A stretch of DNA of 64,000 nt from ZC4RG35 sp041747855 (GTDB lineage: Bacteria; Actinomycetota; Acidimicrobiia; Spongiisociales; ZC4RG35), in NCBI GenBank assembly GCA_041747855.1, contig JBGTEJ010000060.1:1-64000 (forward strand), read 5' to 3'. Numbering within the stretch: position 1 is the first letter of the stretch; every line of letters begins with the position of its first letter. Of the stretch, positions 42,675 through 50,570 are shown piece after piece. A program made the translations under genes and the position numbers. The notes beneath the pieces are model-generated. The model made no database searches, was not told where the DNA came from, and saw only the letters and a list, made by a program, of their open reading frames with translations.

Positions 42675-44231
42675 ATGTCGACCACGACACAACCCGGTGC
42701 TCGATGGCTGGCGTTCGTCATCTTCAGCATCTTCCTCGTCGTGGCATTGCCAAGACCCGCCCTCGGATGCTCCTGTGCCTGGCCCACTGACATCGCGACC
42801 TGGATCGACGACGCCCCAGGGGCCTTTGTTGGGAGCTTGACGGAAGTGCGACAGGCAGAAGCCGGTCCTTTCGGTGGTGAGGCGGTCTTCGTCTTCAAGG
42901 TGGACCAATGGGTCAAAGGCGGACCCTCCGACTTCGTCGAGGTCCATGCCTCGGTGGGTGACGGGGGCAACTGTGGTCTGGGCACCGAGCTTGGAGTGCC
43001 AATGGGGGTCCTCCTGCATTGGAGCGAGGGTCGGTTGACGACATCCTCATGCAGTTCCTTCAGCCCCGAGATGATCCTCGATGTCGGGTCTCTGATCCCC
43101 AAGAGCGAGACCGGACTCCCCTGGTTGCTGGTGGGCGGGTCATCTACGTTCAGAGTCCTGGACAACACCGGAAAGCTGGTCACCGCCCTCGACTCCAGAC
43201 GTACCGCAGCCGAGTGGGGACAGGCCCAACGGGAGCAGATGAGTGTTTGCCCTGGCGGGGAACACTTCGTCCATCGGACACAGAGCACGCTCGCTATCTG
43301 GCATGTCAAGACCTTGACTTTGGTGGACCAGATCGACTTGGGTCAATATGCCGAGGTCTGGTCGAACGCTGTCTCGTGCCGTTCCCAGGACGCCTCAGAG
43401 GTGTGGCTGGGAATGCAAGACGATGGGGAGTCCACTGTGTTGGATGTTGTCTCCGGGGCGACACTGTTCACGGTCGCCGGTTCGATCAGCGGTATCGGAG
43501 CCACACAACTCCTCTCAGCAACAGACTGGGGACAGGTGATTCGTCTCGACCTCGACACCGGGGACACCACCGTCCTGTTCGAGAAGCCAGATGATGTCGA
43601 GGGGTATCCCACGGTGCGGCCCAACCCGGTGGACCAGACTTCCGCGGTCGTCTTCAACGCTCAGAGTTTCGACGGTCAGGGCGAATCGAAACTGTTTGTG
43701 TTCGACGCAGACGGTACCGCCCTCCTGGAGATCGATTTCGGTCCCGAGACCTACCTGGTCGGTTGGCTGAATCAGCACACCATCGCCGTCATCGAGTCGG
43801 GCTTTGGGGACCTTCACCTCGTGGACGCCAATGACGGAGACATAGTGACGTCTCCCGGACTCGGTGCCTGGGACCTGGTCAGCAGCGGCTCGACCGTCGT
43901 GGCATTGGCCAACGGAGAGATCCAGAGGATCGATGTCGAAACGGGCGCTCTCGAATGGGTGGCTTCCATCGGTGACCCGATGGCGACCGCCGTGATGCTG
44001 CTCGAAGGTTCCGATGTGGTGACCGAACCCCGCACGGTCATCACTCAACCTCCACTGACACCTGCGGACCTGGGTGTGGCCAACGTTGGATCAGCGACCC
44101 GAACCGCGAGGATCACCCTGATCATGCTTGGGGCCGGCGCGGTGATCGCGTGGGTGGTCCTGCGGATGCGCCCCAAGCCCGAGGAGCCGTTTGTAGCGCC
44201 TCCGGACTCTCCCCCGACTCAGCCGGTCTGA
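42675..44231 (+). CDS. Membrane-anchored extracellular protein with N-terminal TIMP/NTR-like domain and beta-propeller-like body
   Basis: The 518-residue protein has a signal peptide ending ...VVALPRPALG, after which the mature chain would start CSCAWP. CSC followed by a ~100-residue OB-fold-like segment (GAFVGSLTEVRQ, VFKVDQWVKG, SCSSFSPE) resembles bacterial TIMP/netrin-type domains. The middle (about 150-470) is a run of WD/YVTN-like beta blades (FRVLDNTGKLVTALD, LDLDTGDTTVLFEKP, LFVFDADGTALLEID). A C-terminal transmembrane helix (ITLIMLGAGAVIAWVVL) and a basic Pro-rich tail anchor it. The function is unknown. Confidence 0.72.
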   Translation: MSTTTQPGARWLAFVIFSIFLVVALPRPALGCSCAWPTDIATWIDDAPGAFVGSLTEVRQAEAGPFGGEAVFVFKVDQWVKGGPSDFVEVHASVGDGGNCGLGTELGVPMGVLLHWSEGRLTTSSCSSFSPEMILDVGSLIPKSETGLPWLLVGGSSTFRVLDNTGKLVTALDSRRTAAEWGQAQREQMSVCPGGEHFVHRTQSTLAIWHVKTLTLVDQIDLGQYAEVWSNAVSCRSQDASEVWLGMQDDGESTVLDVVSGATLFTVAGSISGIGATQLLSATDWGQVIRLDLDTGDTTVLFEKPDDVEGYPTVRPNPVDQTSAVVFNAQSFDGQGESKLFVFDADGTALLEIDFGPETYLVGWLNQHTIAVIESGFGDLHLVDANDGDIVTSPGLGAWDLVSSGSTVVALANGEIQRIDVETGALEWVASIGDPMATAVMLLEGSDVVTEPRTVITQPPLTPADLGVANVGSATRTARITLIMLGAGAVIAWVVLRMRPKPEEPFVAPPDSPPTQPV

Positions 44232-44249
44232 GAACTGACGCCTATTCCC

Positions 44250-45005
44250 TCACCAGAGCAGGGACAAGCAGGTGAGACCACCGTCGGCCTTCTGGAACTC
44301 GGACGCATCGAACCACTCGACATCGAACCCGGCGACCGAGACCACACCCATAGTGAGGGGACTGTTGGCCGTGATGACCACTCGCCCGTCGTGGAGACGC
44401 AACGCACTCGACAACGTCTCGCCTCTGGGCTTCTCGATCAGGCGGAAGCCGACATATGTGGCCGGGTCGGTGTACTGACTGGATATCAGGATGGTCTCGG
44501 CATCGAGTCCGAGGATGGCGGTCTTCAGATGGAGGACGCTGGTGAGTGGGGCGGCGATGACCCGCAGACCGTCTTCGGCGGCGAAGTCAGCGAACTGTTT
44601 GATGCCTTCGGTGTTGGTCCTCGCCGACTTGCCGACGAACAACGTCTTCCCCATGCGGAGCACGTCCCCGCCGTCGAGCGTGCCCGGGTCCTCGATCTCG
44701 ACAATCGGCATGATCCGGGCAAGGGCTTCTGCAACAGGTCCGCCTTCGGGTTGTCTCTCCACCGCGCCCGGTCTAGTCATGACTGCAAGACTGTCGAGAA
44801 CGACGGCCGTGTCCTCGATAAACGGACAATCGGGACAGTCATCGTCAGCAGGCAGCAGGGTGACCTGGTAACCCGCGTCCACCAGCATCCGACGGTAGGC
44901 GTCGTGCTGTTCCCTGGCCTTGTCGACACTGATGATCGGCCGATCCCCCATCACGATCGCGTCCGAGAAGGTCTCCGGCACCCGACGCAACATTGCAAAT
45001 GGCAT
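44250..45005 (-). CDS. ddaH: Dimethylarginine dimethylaminohydrolase (dimethylargininase)
   Basis: The 251-residue amidinotransferase-superfamily enzyme hydrolyses asymmetric methylarginines to citrulline. Catalytic features are FIEDTAVVL (substrate-binding Glu-Asp), LDGGDVLRMGKTLFVG, His in SVLHLKTAI, and the nucleophile Cys six residues from the end (GGLTCLSLLW). Arginine deiminase relatives are possible but the length fits DDAH. It follows the ABC-F gene by 10 bp. Confidence 0.88.
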   Translation of the reverse strand: MPFAMLRRVPETFSDAIVMGDRPIISVDKAREQHDAYRRMLVDAGYQVTLLPADDDCPDCPFIEDTAVVLDSLAVMTRPGAVERQPEGGPVAEALARIMPIVEIEDPGTLDGGDVLRMGKTLFVGKSARTNTEGIKQFADFAAEDGLRVIAAPLTSVLHLKTAILGLDAETILISSQYTDPATYVGFRLIEKPRGETLSSALRLHDGRVVITANSPLTMGVVSVAGFDVEWFDASEFQKADGGLTCLSLLW

Positions 45006-45015
45006 ACATGCAATC

Positions 45016-46614
45016 CTATGCCAGGGCGACCAGATCGAGGAGATCCTCGTCGAAGAACCGCATCTCGCCGTCGGGCATGAGCACCGCCCGGTCGGGCATG
45101 AGTTGGGCCACGAAGTCGGTGTCATGGCTGACCAGGATGACCGTCCCCTCGTAGGTGGTGAGGGCGTCGAGCAACGCCTCCTTCGCCTGAGGGTCCAGGT
45201 TGTTGGTGGGTTCGTCGAGGAGCAGCACGTTCGGTCTCGAAGTCATCAGCATCGCCAACGCGAGCTTGGTCTTTTCGCCTCCCGATAGGGTCCCGGCGTC
45301 CTGGTCGATCTTGTCGGCCAGGAGGAAGTGACCGAGCATGCCCCGCATCATTTCGTCGGGGAGTCTCGCCACCTGACGCATGTGATCGAGGACGGTGACG
45401 CCGGCCAAGATCTGTTCGTGCTCCTGGGCGTAGTAACCGAGTGTCGCCTTCGGGCCGGGGAGGACCTCCCCCAGGTCTGCGGTCTCGACACCGGCCAGGA
45501 TCCGCAACAGGGTGGTCTTCCCGGCTCCGTTGAGACCGACCAGGAGCATCCGCTCGCCACGCTCCACGGCGAACTCGAGGTCCACGAACACCACATTGTC
45601 CCCGAATGCTTTGGCCAGGCCGGTGGCAGCCAATGGGACACGACCGGAGGGCTCGGGCTGGGGGAACCTGACCTTCACCTTCTTGCCTGACTTCTGGACC
45701 TCGACCAACTCCCTCTTGAGACGATCCACCCGGGTCTCCATCGAACGGGCGACCTTGGCCATCTTCTCACTGGAGCCCTTGAACCGTCTGATGTTCTCCT
45801 CGAGACGATCGATGGCCTCGTCCTGATGGCGCCGCTCCCGCTCCCGCTGTTCGCGGCGACGGTCCCGCTCGATGAGGAAGTGGCTGTAGTTGCCCCGGTA
45901 CGCCTCCAGCTTCCCGTTCTCGACTGCCAGGACCGAAGTGATCGCCTCGTCGAGAAGGGGAAGGTCGTGGGATATGACCAGCATCCCGCCCCGATAGGTG
46001 CTCAGGTAGTCGATCAGCCAAGCCTTGGCGTCGAGGTCGAGGTGGTTGGTCGGTTCGTCGAGGAGGAGGATGTCGGTTTCGGCGAACAGGATCCGGGCCA
46101 GTTCGACCCTCCTCCTCTGACCACCGGACATGGTCTTCACCGGCTGCACCAACTCCTCATTGCCGATCCCCAGCTTGGAAGCGATCCGCTTGGCCTCAGC
46201 CTCTGCGATCACCCCGCCCTTTGCCTCGAAGTCCTCCAACAACCGGCTGAATCGGGCTATCCCCCGGTCGCGAGCATCACCGGTCAGGTCGTGGAGCCGA
46301 ACCCTGGCCTCCTCGATGCGTCGTTGCATCGCCCCGATCTCACGTGCCATCAGGATCCTCTCCAGGGCGGTGGCGTCGGCGTGCTCGAGGTCGGGGAGGG
46401 CCGCCTCTTGAGAGAAGTAGCCGATCCTGCCAGATCGGAGGACAGTCCCCTCGGATGGCTCACCAATTCCCATGAGGGCACGCATGAGAGTGGTCTTGCC
46501 TGCCCCATTCCGGCCCACCAGACCAATCCGGTCCCCTGACTGCACGCTGAACGAGGCATCCTGGAGCAAAGTCCTGGTGCCTACTTCGAGTCGGAGGTCG
46601 CGTGCGATCAACAT
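45016..46614 (-). CDS. ABC-F family ATPase (ribosome-associated)
   Basis: The 532-residue soluble tandem ABC protein lacks membrane segments. NBD1 has GLVGRNGAGKTTLMR, SGGQRRRVELARIL and LLLDEPTNHLDLDA. A charged coiled linker (P-site tRNA interaction motif, rich in Arg/Glu) spans about 240-320. NBD2 has LVGLNGAGKTTLLR, LSGGEKTKLALAML and LLLDEPTNNLDPQA. ABC-F proteins act on stalled ribosomes; some confer antibiotic resistance, but the subtype cannot be decided here. ATG 46614 is preferred over the TTG at 46635. Confidence 0.92.
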   Translation of the reverse strand: MLIARDLRLEVGTRTLLQDASFSVQSGDRIGLVGRNGAGKTTLMRALMGIGEPSEGTVLRSGRIGYFSQEAALPDLEHADATALERILMAREIGAMQRRIEEARVRLHDLTGDARDRGIARFSRLLEDFEAKGGVIAEAEAKRIASKLGIGNEELVQPVKTMSGGQRRRVELARILFAETDILLLDEPTNHLDLDAKAWLIDYLSTYRGGMLVISHDLPLLDEAITSVLAVENGKLEAYRGNYSHFLIERDRRREQRERERRHQDEAIDRLEENIRRFKGSSEKMAKVARSMETRVDRLKRELVEVQKSGKKVKVRFPQPEPSGRVPLAATGLAKAFGDNVVFVDLEFAVERGERMLLVGLNGAGKTTLLRILAGVETADLGEVLPGPKATLGYYAQEHEQILAGVTVLDHMRQVARLPDEMMRGMLGHFLLADKIDQDAGTLSGGEKTKLALAMLMTSRPNVLLLDEPTNNLDPQAKEALLDALTTYEGTVILVSHDTDFVAQLMPDRAVLMPDGEMRFFDEDLLDLVALA

Positions 46615-46634
46615 GGGCTGGAGGGGTCCCTGCA

Positions 46635-47231
46635 ATGGTAGAAGAGTTCGAGAACCTGTATCTGTCGATTAACCCGGCTGAAACATGGCGGACCTGCAAT
46701 GGCCTGGTCGGGTTCCTCCTCCGACTCATCCCTCCTTCGGGGGGCAAAGTGAAGGGCGGCGGCAACGCCGCCCTGATCTGGTTATATCGGGACTTGCCTA
46801 AAGACACCTTCACCGAAGAGACGACTGTGACCGCCTCCAGGGACACCGCCTGGCGCGCCCTCGACCAACCCTCTACCTGGGAAGGGATCGCCGGGGTCGA
46901 CCGGGTCCACGACCCCGTGTTCGATGCCGACAACCGATTGCGCGGATTCTCCTTCGAGACCAGGATCGGTGGGTCCCCCTACCCTGGCAAGGCCTCTCCA
47001 CGCGAGCGGGTCGAAGGCAAGATCATGGCCTGGGACATCTCCAGCGCCCACATCAAAGGATGGATCAGTGTCGAGTTTTCCGACGACGGCGATCAAACGG
47101 TGGTGCGTGTGACCATCGAGGTGGAGAGCATCGGATTCCTGGCGTCGATGATGTTCCCGACGATCACCGGGGCCATAAAGCGTGGAATGGCGGAGACCGT
47201 GGAGTCCTTCGCCGCCTCCCTAACCCCCTAA
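46635..47231 (+). CDS. SRPBCC-superfamily protein (CoxG/polyketide-cyclase-like)
   Basis: The START/SRPBCC core begins about residue 58 of this 198-residue frame: TFTEETTVTASRDTAWRALDQPS, VEGKIMAWDIS, TVVRVTIEVES, and a C-terminal amphipathic helix. The first ~50 residues (including SGGKVKGGGN) look unlike protein and contain a strong DNA hairpin, so the real start may be TTG 46794 (LPKDTFTEE), preceded by TATATC. The ligand is unknown. Its stop interlocks with the DUF4166 gene. Confidence 0.68.
   Translation: MVEEFENLYLSINPAETWRTCNGLVGFLLRLIPPSGGKVKGGGNAALIWLYRDLPKDTFTEETTVTASRDTAWRALDQPSTWEGIAGVDRVHDPVFDADNRLRGFSFETRIGGSPYPGKASPRERVEGKIMAWDISSAHIKGWISVEFSDDGDQTVVRVTIEVESIGFLASMMFPTITGAIKRGMAETVESFAASLTP
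46754..46773. other. Perfect hairpin with GCAA tetraloop
   Basis: GGGCGGCG-GCAA-CGCCGCCC is a perfect 8-bp stem with a GNRA-type loop on the plus strand. No T-run follows. It lies 20 bp before the alternative TTG start of the SRPBCC gene and 140 bp before the ABC-F start on the other strand, so it may be a 5' leader element of either gene or a coincidence of GC-rich coding sequence. Confidence 0.4.
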
Positions 47232-47908
47232 GGGCGTTGTTCCTCCCTGACCGGACGGGCGTCGAGGGGGATCTCCTCGAAAGTGCAGGGTCTCTCCACC
47301 ACCGTGAACCACCCCCGATATCCGAACAGCGTGCCGAAGTAACGGTTGCTGACCAACACCTCTATCCGGTAACGCTCGGTCTCCTCGTCCCACCACTCCC
47401 GTACGTCGGCGTCACCGGAGAAGAGCCGGGGAAAGCGGAACGCAATCGGCCCCTCGTAGAACCTCTGATCGCCGCTGCGGAGCCTGATCCCACCACCGTC
47501 CTCGAGACTGAGCTCGATGTCGACGGCAAGATGCTGGTGGGTTCCCAGGTAGTCGACCACGTGGCCCGGCCCGGAACCGGCGACCATGGTGGCATCGAAA
47601 GCCCTCACGCTTCTGGGGAAGCGGAATCGACGGGACCAGGTCATCGTCTCCCTGCCGTAGCTGTCGACATAGGCGTAGTTACCCACTGAAAAGGGCACTT
47701 CCTTGCCCTTGTTCGGGATCAGGATGTTCCTCGCCGAACCGATCCAGAGGAACGGAAGGGTCCACCATCCGCCCCGCCAGACCTCCTCCATCACTCCCGT
47801 CCCGATCTGACACTTTTGGTCTTTCGACGAGAAGCCGAATCGGGCCTGGATACGTGGGTGGAGTCGATCGAACTCGTCTCCCAACGCCTGACGGTAGATC
47901 GAGCTCAC
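47228..47908 (-). CDS. DUF4166 domain protein
   Basis: The 226-residue protein matches DUF4166: IYRQALGDEFDRLHPRIQARF, a central YVDSYGRETMTWSRRFRFP, DGGGIRLRSGDQRFYEGPIAF, and WFTVVERPCTF near the end. The function is unknown; it is often fused or adjacent to saccharopine dehydrogenase-like or DoxX-like membrane genes. The GTG start forms a GTGA overlap with the SRPBCC-DoxX gene, indicating a functional pair. Confidence 0.83.
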   Translation of the reverse strand: MSSIYRQALGDEFDRLHPRIQARFGFSSKDQKCQIGTGVMEEVWRGGWWTLPFLWIGSARNILIPNKGKEVPFSVGNYAYVDSYGRETMTWSRRFRFPRSVRAFDATMVAGSGPGHVVDYLGTHQHLAVDIELSLEDGGGIRLRSGDQRFYEGPIAFRFPRLFSGDADVREWWDEETERYRIEVLVSNRYFGTLFGYRGWFTVVERPCTFEEIPLDARPVREEQRP

Positions 47909-48843
47909 CAGTCACCGACCGGCTCGGGCTGATCATCAGGTGGGACTCGAAGCGGGCGCCGACCGCTCGGACGCCCTTTCAGGGTTGCGAGGGCCACGAG
48001 GGCCAGCGCGATCATCGCCAGGTTGACCCCGACCGGGTTGAAGGCGCGACCCAGCAACTCAGGGTCGGTCCATGCGGCGGCACCGAGCAGCCCGATCATC
48101 CCTGCGATGGTCAGGAGGAACGGCCATCGCTGGTTTCTGAACAGGACAACGAGGATGGCAAAGGCGATCTCGAGAAAACCGCTGGCGACTACCGCCGCGG
48201 TCGCCAGGTCGTCGCCGACTCCCATCCGCAACCAGAAGTCGAGCTCCCCCTGGTCGACCAGAAGCACCTTGGGGACAAGGCCGTGGTAGAACCAGACGGA
48301 GGCCACACCGGCGATCGCCGCAGTATGGGCGAGGGCCAGATTCCGGGACACCTCCGGGGGGATCCCCTGCTCCAGCCAGATCCTCAGACGGTCGAAGCTC
48401 CAGGCCGTCGCCCAGCCGAAGGTGGGTCGGAACAGCCAGCGATCGACCGCTTTCCCGAACCACCCCCATCTCGACTTGTAGTCGTAGCCGGTGAGGAACC
48501 TGACGCCGTCATCGGTGGGGATGTAGCGCCAATAGCCCGCGCCAGACTCGATGATCGACCGGCGATCGTCAGCCCAGAACTTGAGGCCCGACCACTGCGT
48601 CCCGTCGGGCCGGTCCCGTTCCCCGAGAGACTCGCCGGTGCCGGCGATGGTGACTCCGGGGAAGATCTTGGTGGCGTAGGTGAACCGTTGCGGTTCTCCC
48701 TCCTGGCGCGGCTGGTAGTCGATCCGCCCGAAGCGGACATCCCAACGCTGATGAACGGCTGGCTCCTGGGTGGCCTCCCAGAGTCGCTCGATGGGGGCGC
48801 GGATTCTCGACTCCACATAGATTGTTCGTCGCCGCCTGGCCAT
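47905..48843 (-). CDS. SRPBCC domain fused to DoxX-like membrane domain
   Basis: Of 312 residues, about 1-150 form an SRPBCC fold (VESRIRAPIERLWEATQEPAVHQ, TKIFPGVTIAGTGES, LTGYDYKSRWG) and 170-290 form four hydrophobic helices of DoxX_3 type (AAIAGVASVWFYHGLVPKVL, ATAAVVASGFLEIAFAILVV), followed by a basic Pro-rich tail. The role is unknown; a lipid- or quinone-related membrane function is plausible. It is coupled to the DUF4166 gene. Confidence 0.75.
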   Translation of the reverse strand: MARRRRTIYVESRIRAPIERLWEATQEPAVHQRWDVRFGRIDYQPRQEGEPQRFTYATKIFPGVTIAGTGESLGERDRPDGTQWSGLKFWADDRRSIIESGAGYWRYIPTDDGVRFLTGYDYKSRWGWFGKAVDRWLFRPTFGWATAWSFDRLRIWLEQGIPPEVSRNLALAHTAAIAGVASVWFYHGLVPKVLLVDQGELDFWLRMGVGDDLATAAVVASGFLEIAFAILVVLFRNQRWPFLLTIAGMIGLLGAAAWTDPELLGRAFNPVGVNLAMIALALVALATLKGRPSGRRPLRVPPDDQPEPVGDW

Positions 48844-48866
48844 CGGGATGACGATAGGAGGGCGGA

Positions 48867-49295
48867 TCATCCCCGGAGCGGGTTGACAACACGGAGGTCG
48901 AACCTGCTGAAGTCGCGGTCGACCGACCAAAGCTCGGTGACTCCCCCCGACAGGCACATGCTGGCCACCCGGGCGTCGTGGACCTTCGGCCCGACTGCGC
49001 CGGAGACGACCATCGGGGCGAGCCTGCCCCAATGACCGGGGCCCTCACCGAGAACGACCACCGTCGGAGAGTCCAGCCAGGCTTCGACCTGGGTGACGGC
49101 GGATTCAGCGGGAGTGGGAGGGGAGTAGATGCGGGGATGTGTGACCACCGCCAGGAACTCGTGGATGCAGGGCCACGGCAGCGCCCACTGCCGGTTCCCT
49201 TCCGCCAGCGACCTGACCACACCCAGAGCGGCCACGTGTAACTCGGAGTCCGCCCGGTGGGAGTAGACGAGGATGTTGGTGTCTACCGCGATCAA
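48867..49295 (-). CDS. vapC: VapC-type PIN-domain toxin
   Basis: The 142-residue PIN ribonuclease has conserved acidic residues in MIAVDTNILVY (first Asp), HEFLAV (Glu), VHDARVASM (Asp) and LWSVDRDFSRF (Asp). It should cleave tRNA or rRNA when free of antitoxin. The TTG start makes a TTGA overlap with the upstream antitoxin, as usual for vapBC. Confidence 0.87.
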   Translation of the reverse strand: MIAVDTNILVYSHRADSELHVAALGVVRSLAEGNRQWALPWPCIHEFLAVVTHPRIYSPPTPAESAVTQVEAWLDSPTVVVLGEGPGHWGRLAPMVVSGAVGPKVHDARVASMCLSGGVTELWSVDRDFSRFDLRVVNPLRG

Positions 49296-49534
49296 CCGCC
49301 GCGTCCCTCGTAGATCAATTCCCTGATCAGCGACCAGTCGCCCTCGGCGACGCCCGGCTGGACACCGTCACCCCGGAACGAGGCGTCGGGCATCCGGTAT
49401 GTGTCCCTCATCCGGCCAGCCAGCTCCCGTCGCAGGCCCGACTCGATCAGCTCCCGAAGGGTCAACCCGTCGGTCGCCGCCACCCTCTTGGCCTGGGTCA
49501 GCAGGTCCTCAGCGATCTCGACGGTTGTCTTCAT
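49292..49534 (-). CDS. vapB: VapB-type antitoxin (ribbon-helix-helix-like)
   Basis: The 80-residue protein starts MKTTVEIAEDLLTQAKRVAATDG, a short beta strand plus helices typical of antitoxins that bind DNA and the PIN toxin, followed by a disordered toxin-binding tail ending in WSLIRELIYEGRGG. ATG 49534 is the homologous start. It is translationally coupled to the toxin. Confidence 0.83.
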   Translation of the reverse strand: MKTTVEIAEDLLTQAKRVAATDGLTLRELIESGLRRELAGRMRDTYRMPDASFRGDGVQPGVAEGDWSLIRELIYEGRGG

Positions 49535-49602
49535 ATGGGTCACTGTAGCGCTCGACCCATAGTTATAGGTCGACGAACCCAGGCACGACCGCACGAAACC
49601 CC

Positions 49603-49638
49603 TTTACCCGAATTGGTCTATTGGGTATGCTGAAGGAC
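49603..49638 (+). promoter_or_regulatory. Putative promoter of the 49639 toxin-antitoxin operon
   Basis: TTTACC (49603-49608), a 17-bp spacer and TATGCT (49626-49631) precede the ATG at 49639 by exactly 7 nt, consistent with a leaderless mRNA. Confidence 0.45.
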
Positions 49639-49890
49639 ATGGATCAGGTTCTCGTGGAACTCGACGGTCGGCGCCGCGTCAGTCTTGGCAAGGTCGGCCG
49701 GCCCGAACACACCCGCTATCTCGTGAGCGAGGAGCCGGACGGATCCCTGGTCCTGACCCCTGCGGTGGTGCTCAGCGAAACGGAGGCGAACCTGCTCTCC
49801 AATCGGGCACTGGTCGACAGGATCGAGACCAACCGACGTAACCCCGAGCGTCTTGTGAAGCGTGAGCGCCACAGGACGCGCAATGGCTGA
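49639..49890 (+). CDS. Small AbrB/SpoVT-like antitoxin candidate
   Basis: The 83-residue protein opens with a swapped-hairpin-like strand pattern (VLVELDGRRRVSLGKVG) resembling AbrB-type DNA-binding antitoxins, then a charged helical tail rich in Arg. The next gene, a RelE/ParE-like toxin, overlaps its 3' end by 8 bp. ATG 49627 is an alternative start, but the promoter geometry favours 49639. Confidence 0.7.
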   Translation: MDQVLVELDGRRRVSLGKVGRPEHTRYLVSEEPDGSLVLTPAVVLSETEANLLSNRALVDRIETNRRNPERLVKRERHRTRNG

Positions 49891-50161
49891 CCTCTACTTC
49901 GACCCGGAGGCGGATGCGACTCTGACCGCACTCGAGGCGGACAAGACCCGTCAGGATCTCGCCGACAGGGTCAGTGAGACCCTCGACACACTCGAAAGAG
50001 AACCGGACAACCCGACGGTCCGGCGCCGCCGATTTCAGATCGGTCTCTGGGGCATCCCCGTTTCAGGATCGGGTGAGGACTGGATAATCCTCTGGGAACC
50101 CCACCCTGAGCTAGCCGACGCCATCGTGGTCCACCACGTCGGCCCGGCCTCGTTCGCCTGA
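49883..50161 (+). CDS. RelE/ParE-superfamily toxin-like protein
   Basis: The 92-residue protein has the compact helix-helix-beta layout of RelE/ParE toxins: ADLYFDPEADATLTALEADK, LDTLEREPDNPTVRRRRFQ (basic strand), IGLWGIPVSGSGEDWIILWE and HHVGP. RelE members cleave mRNA on the ribosome and ParE members block gyrase; which type this is cannot be told. ATG 49883 overlaps the antitoxin stop. It converges on atpC. Confidence 0.74.
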   Translation: MADLYFDPEADATLTALEADKTRQDLADRVSETLDTLEREPDNPTVRRRRFQIGLWGIPVSGSGEDWIILWEPHPELADAIVVHHVGPASFA

Positions 50162-50181
50162 GCTGGACCTGGGGTCTAGCT
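50160..50181. terminator. Imperfect hairpin between convergent toxin and atpC
   Basis: GAGCTGGAC and GTCTAGCTC can form a 9-bp stem (one G-U pair) around a 4-5 nt loop, spanning the junction of the two convergent genes and the atpC stop codon. No T-run follows on either strand, so it is at best a weak bidirectional terminator. Confidence 0.3.
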
Positions 50182-50526
50182 CTCGTCTTCTACTTCGGGT
50201 TCTTCTTCGGCCGGAGCCGTTGCTGCCAGCTCTTGGGCGACCGCCTTGGCGGCCCCCTGGTCCTCGGCGATGCGGGCCCGGTCGGTGATGAGGGTGACCT
50301 GGTTGTTGAGCACCTGGATGAAGCCACCGTGGACCCCGATGGTGGTTCTCTTACCTGACTCTTCCTCGATCTCGACCGCTCCGGTCGACAGAGTCCCCAT
50401 CAGCGGTTCATGGTCGGCCATGATCCCCAACTCGCCTTCAGGGGTACGGGCGATGACGATGGTCGCCATCCCACTCCATACAGTCGCCTCCGGCGAGACC
50501 ACATCGACCTGGAAGGCCCTGGGCAT
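50176..50526 (-). CDS. atpC: ATP synthase F1 subunit epsilon
   Basis: The 116-residue subunit has the N-terminal beta-sandwich (FQVDVVSPEATVWSGMATIVIA, GELGIMADHEPLMGTLSTG) and a shortened helical end finishing in an acidic tail. It regulates and couples F1 rotation. It is the last gene of the operon, 44 bp after atpD. Confidence 0.94.
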   Translation of the reverse strand: MPRAFQVDVVSPEATVWSGMATIVIARTPEGELGIMADHEPLMGTLSTGAVEIEEESGKRTTIGVHGGFIQVLNNQVTLITDRARIAEDQGAAKAVAQELAATAPAEEEPEVEDES

Positions 50527-50570
50527 CTAGATGACCTCTGACGAACGCAATCGGGCGAAGTCGGCCACCA

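Noticed and set aside
46460..46726. Possible leader peptide (MSRRRNPTRP...) before the ABC-F gene
   Set aside because: It runs far into the ABC-F coding region rather than stopping in the leader, and its AGGAGG lies only one base from the ATG.
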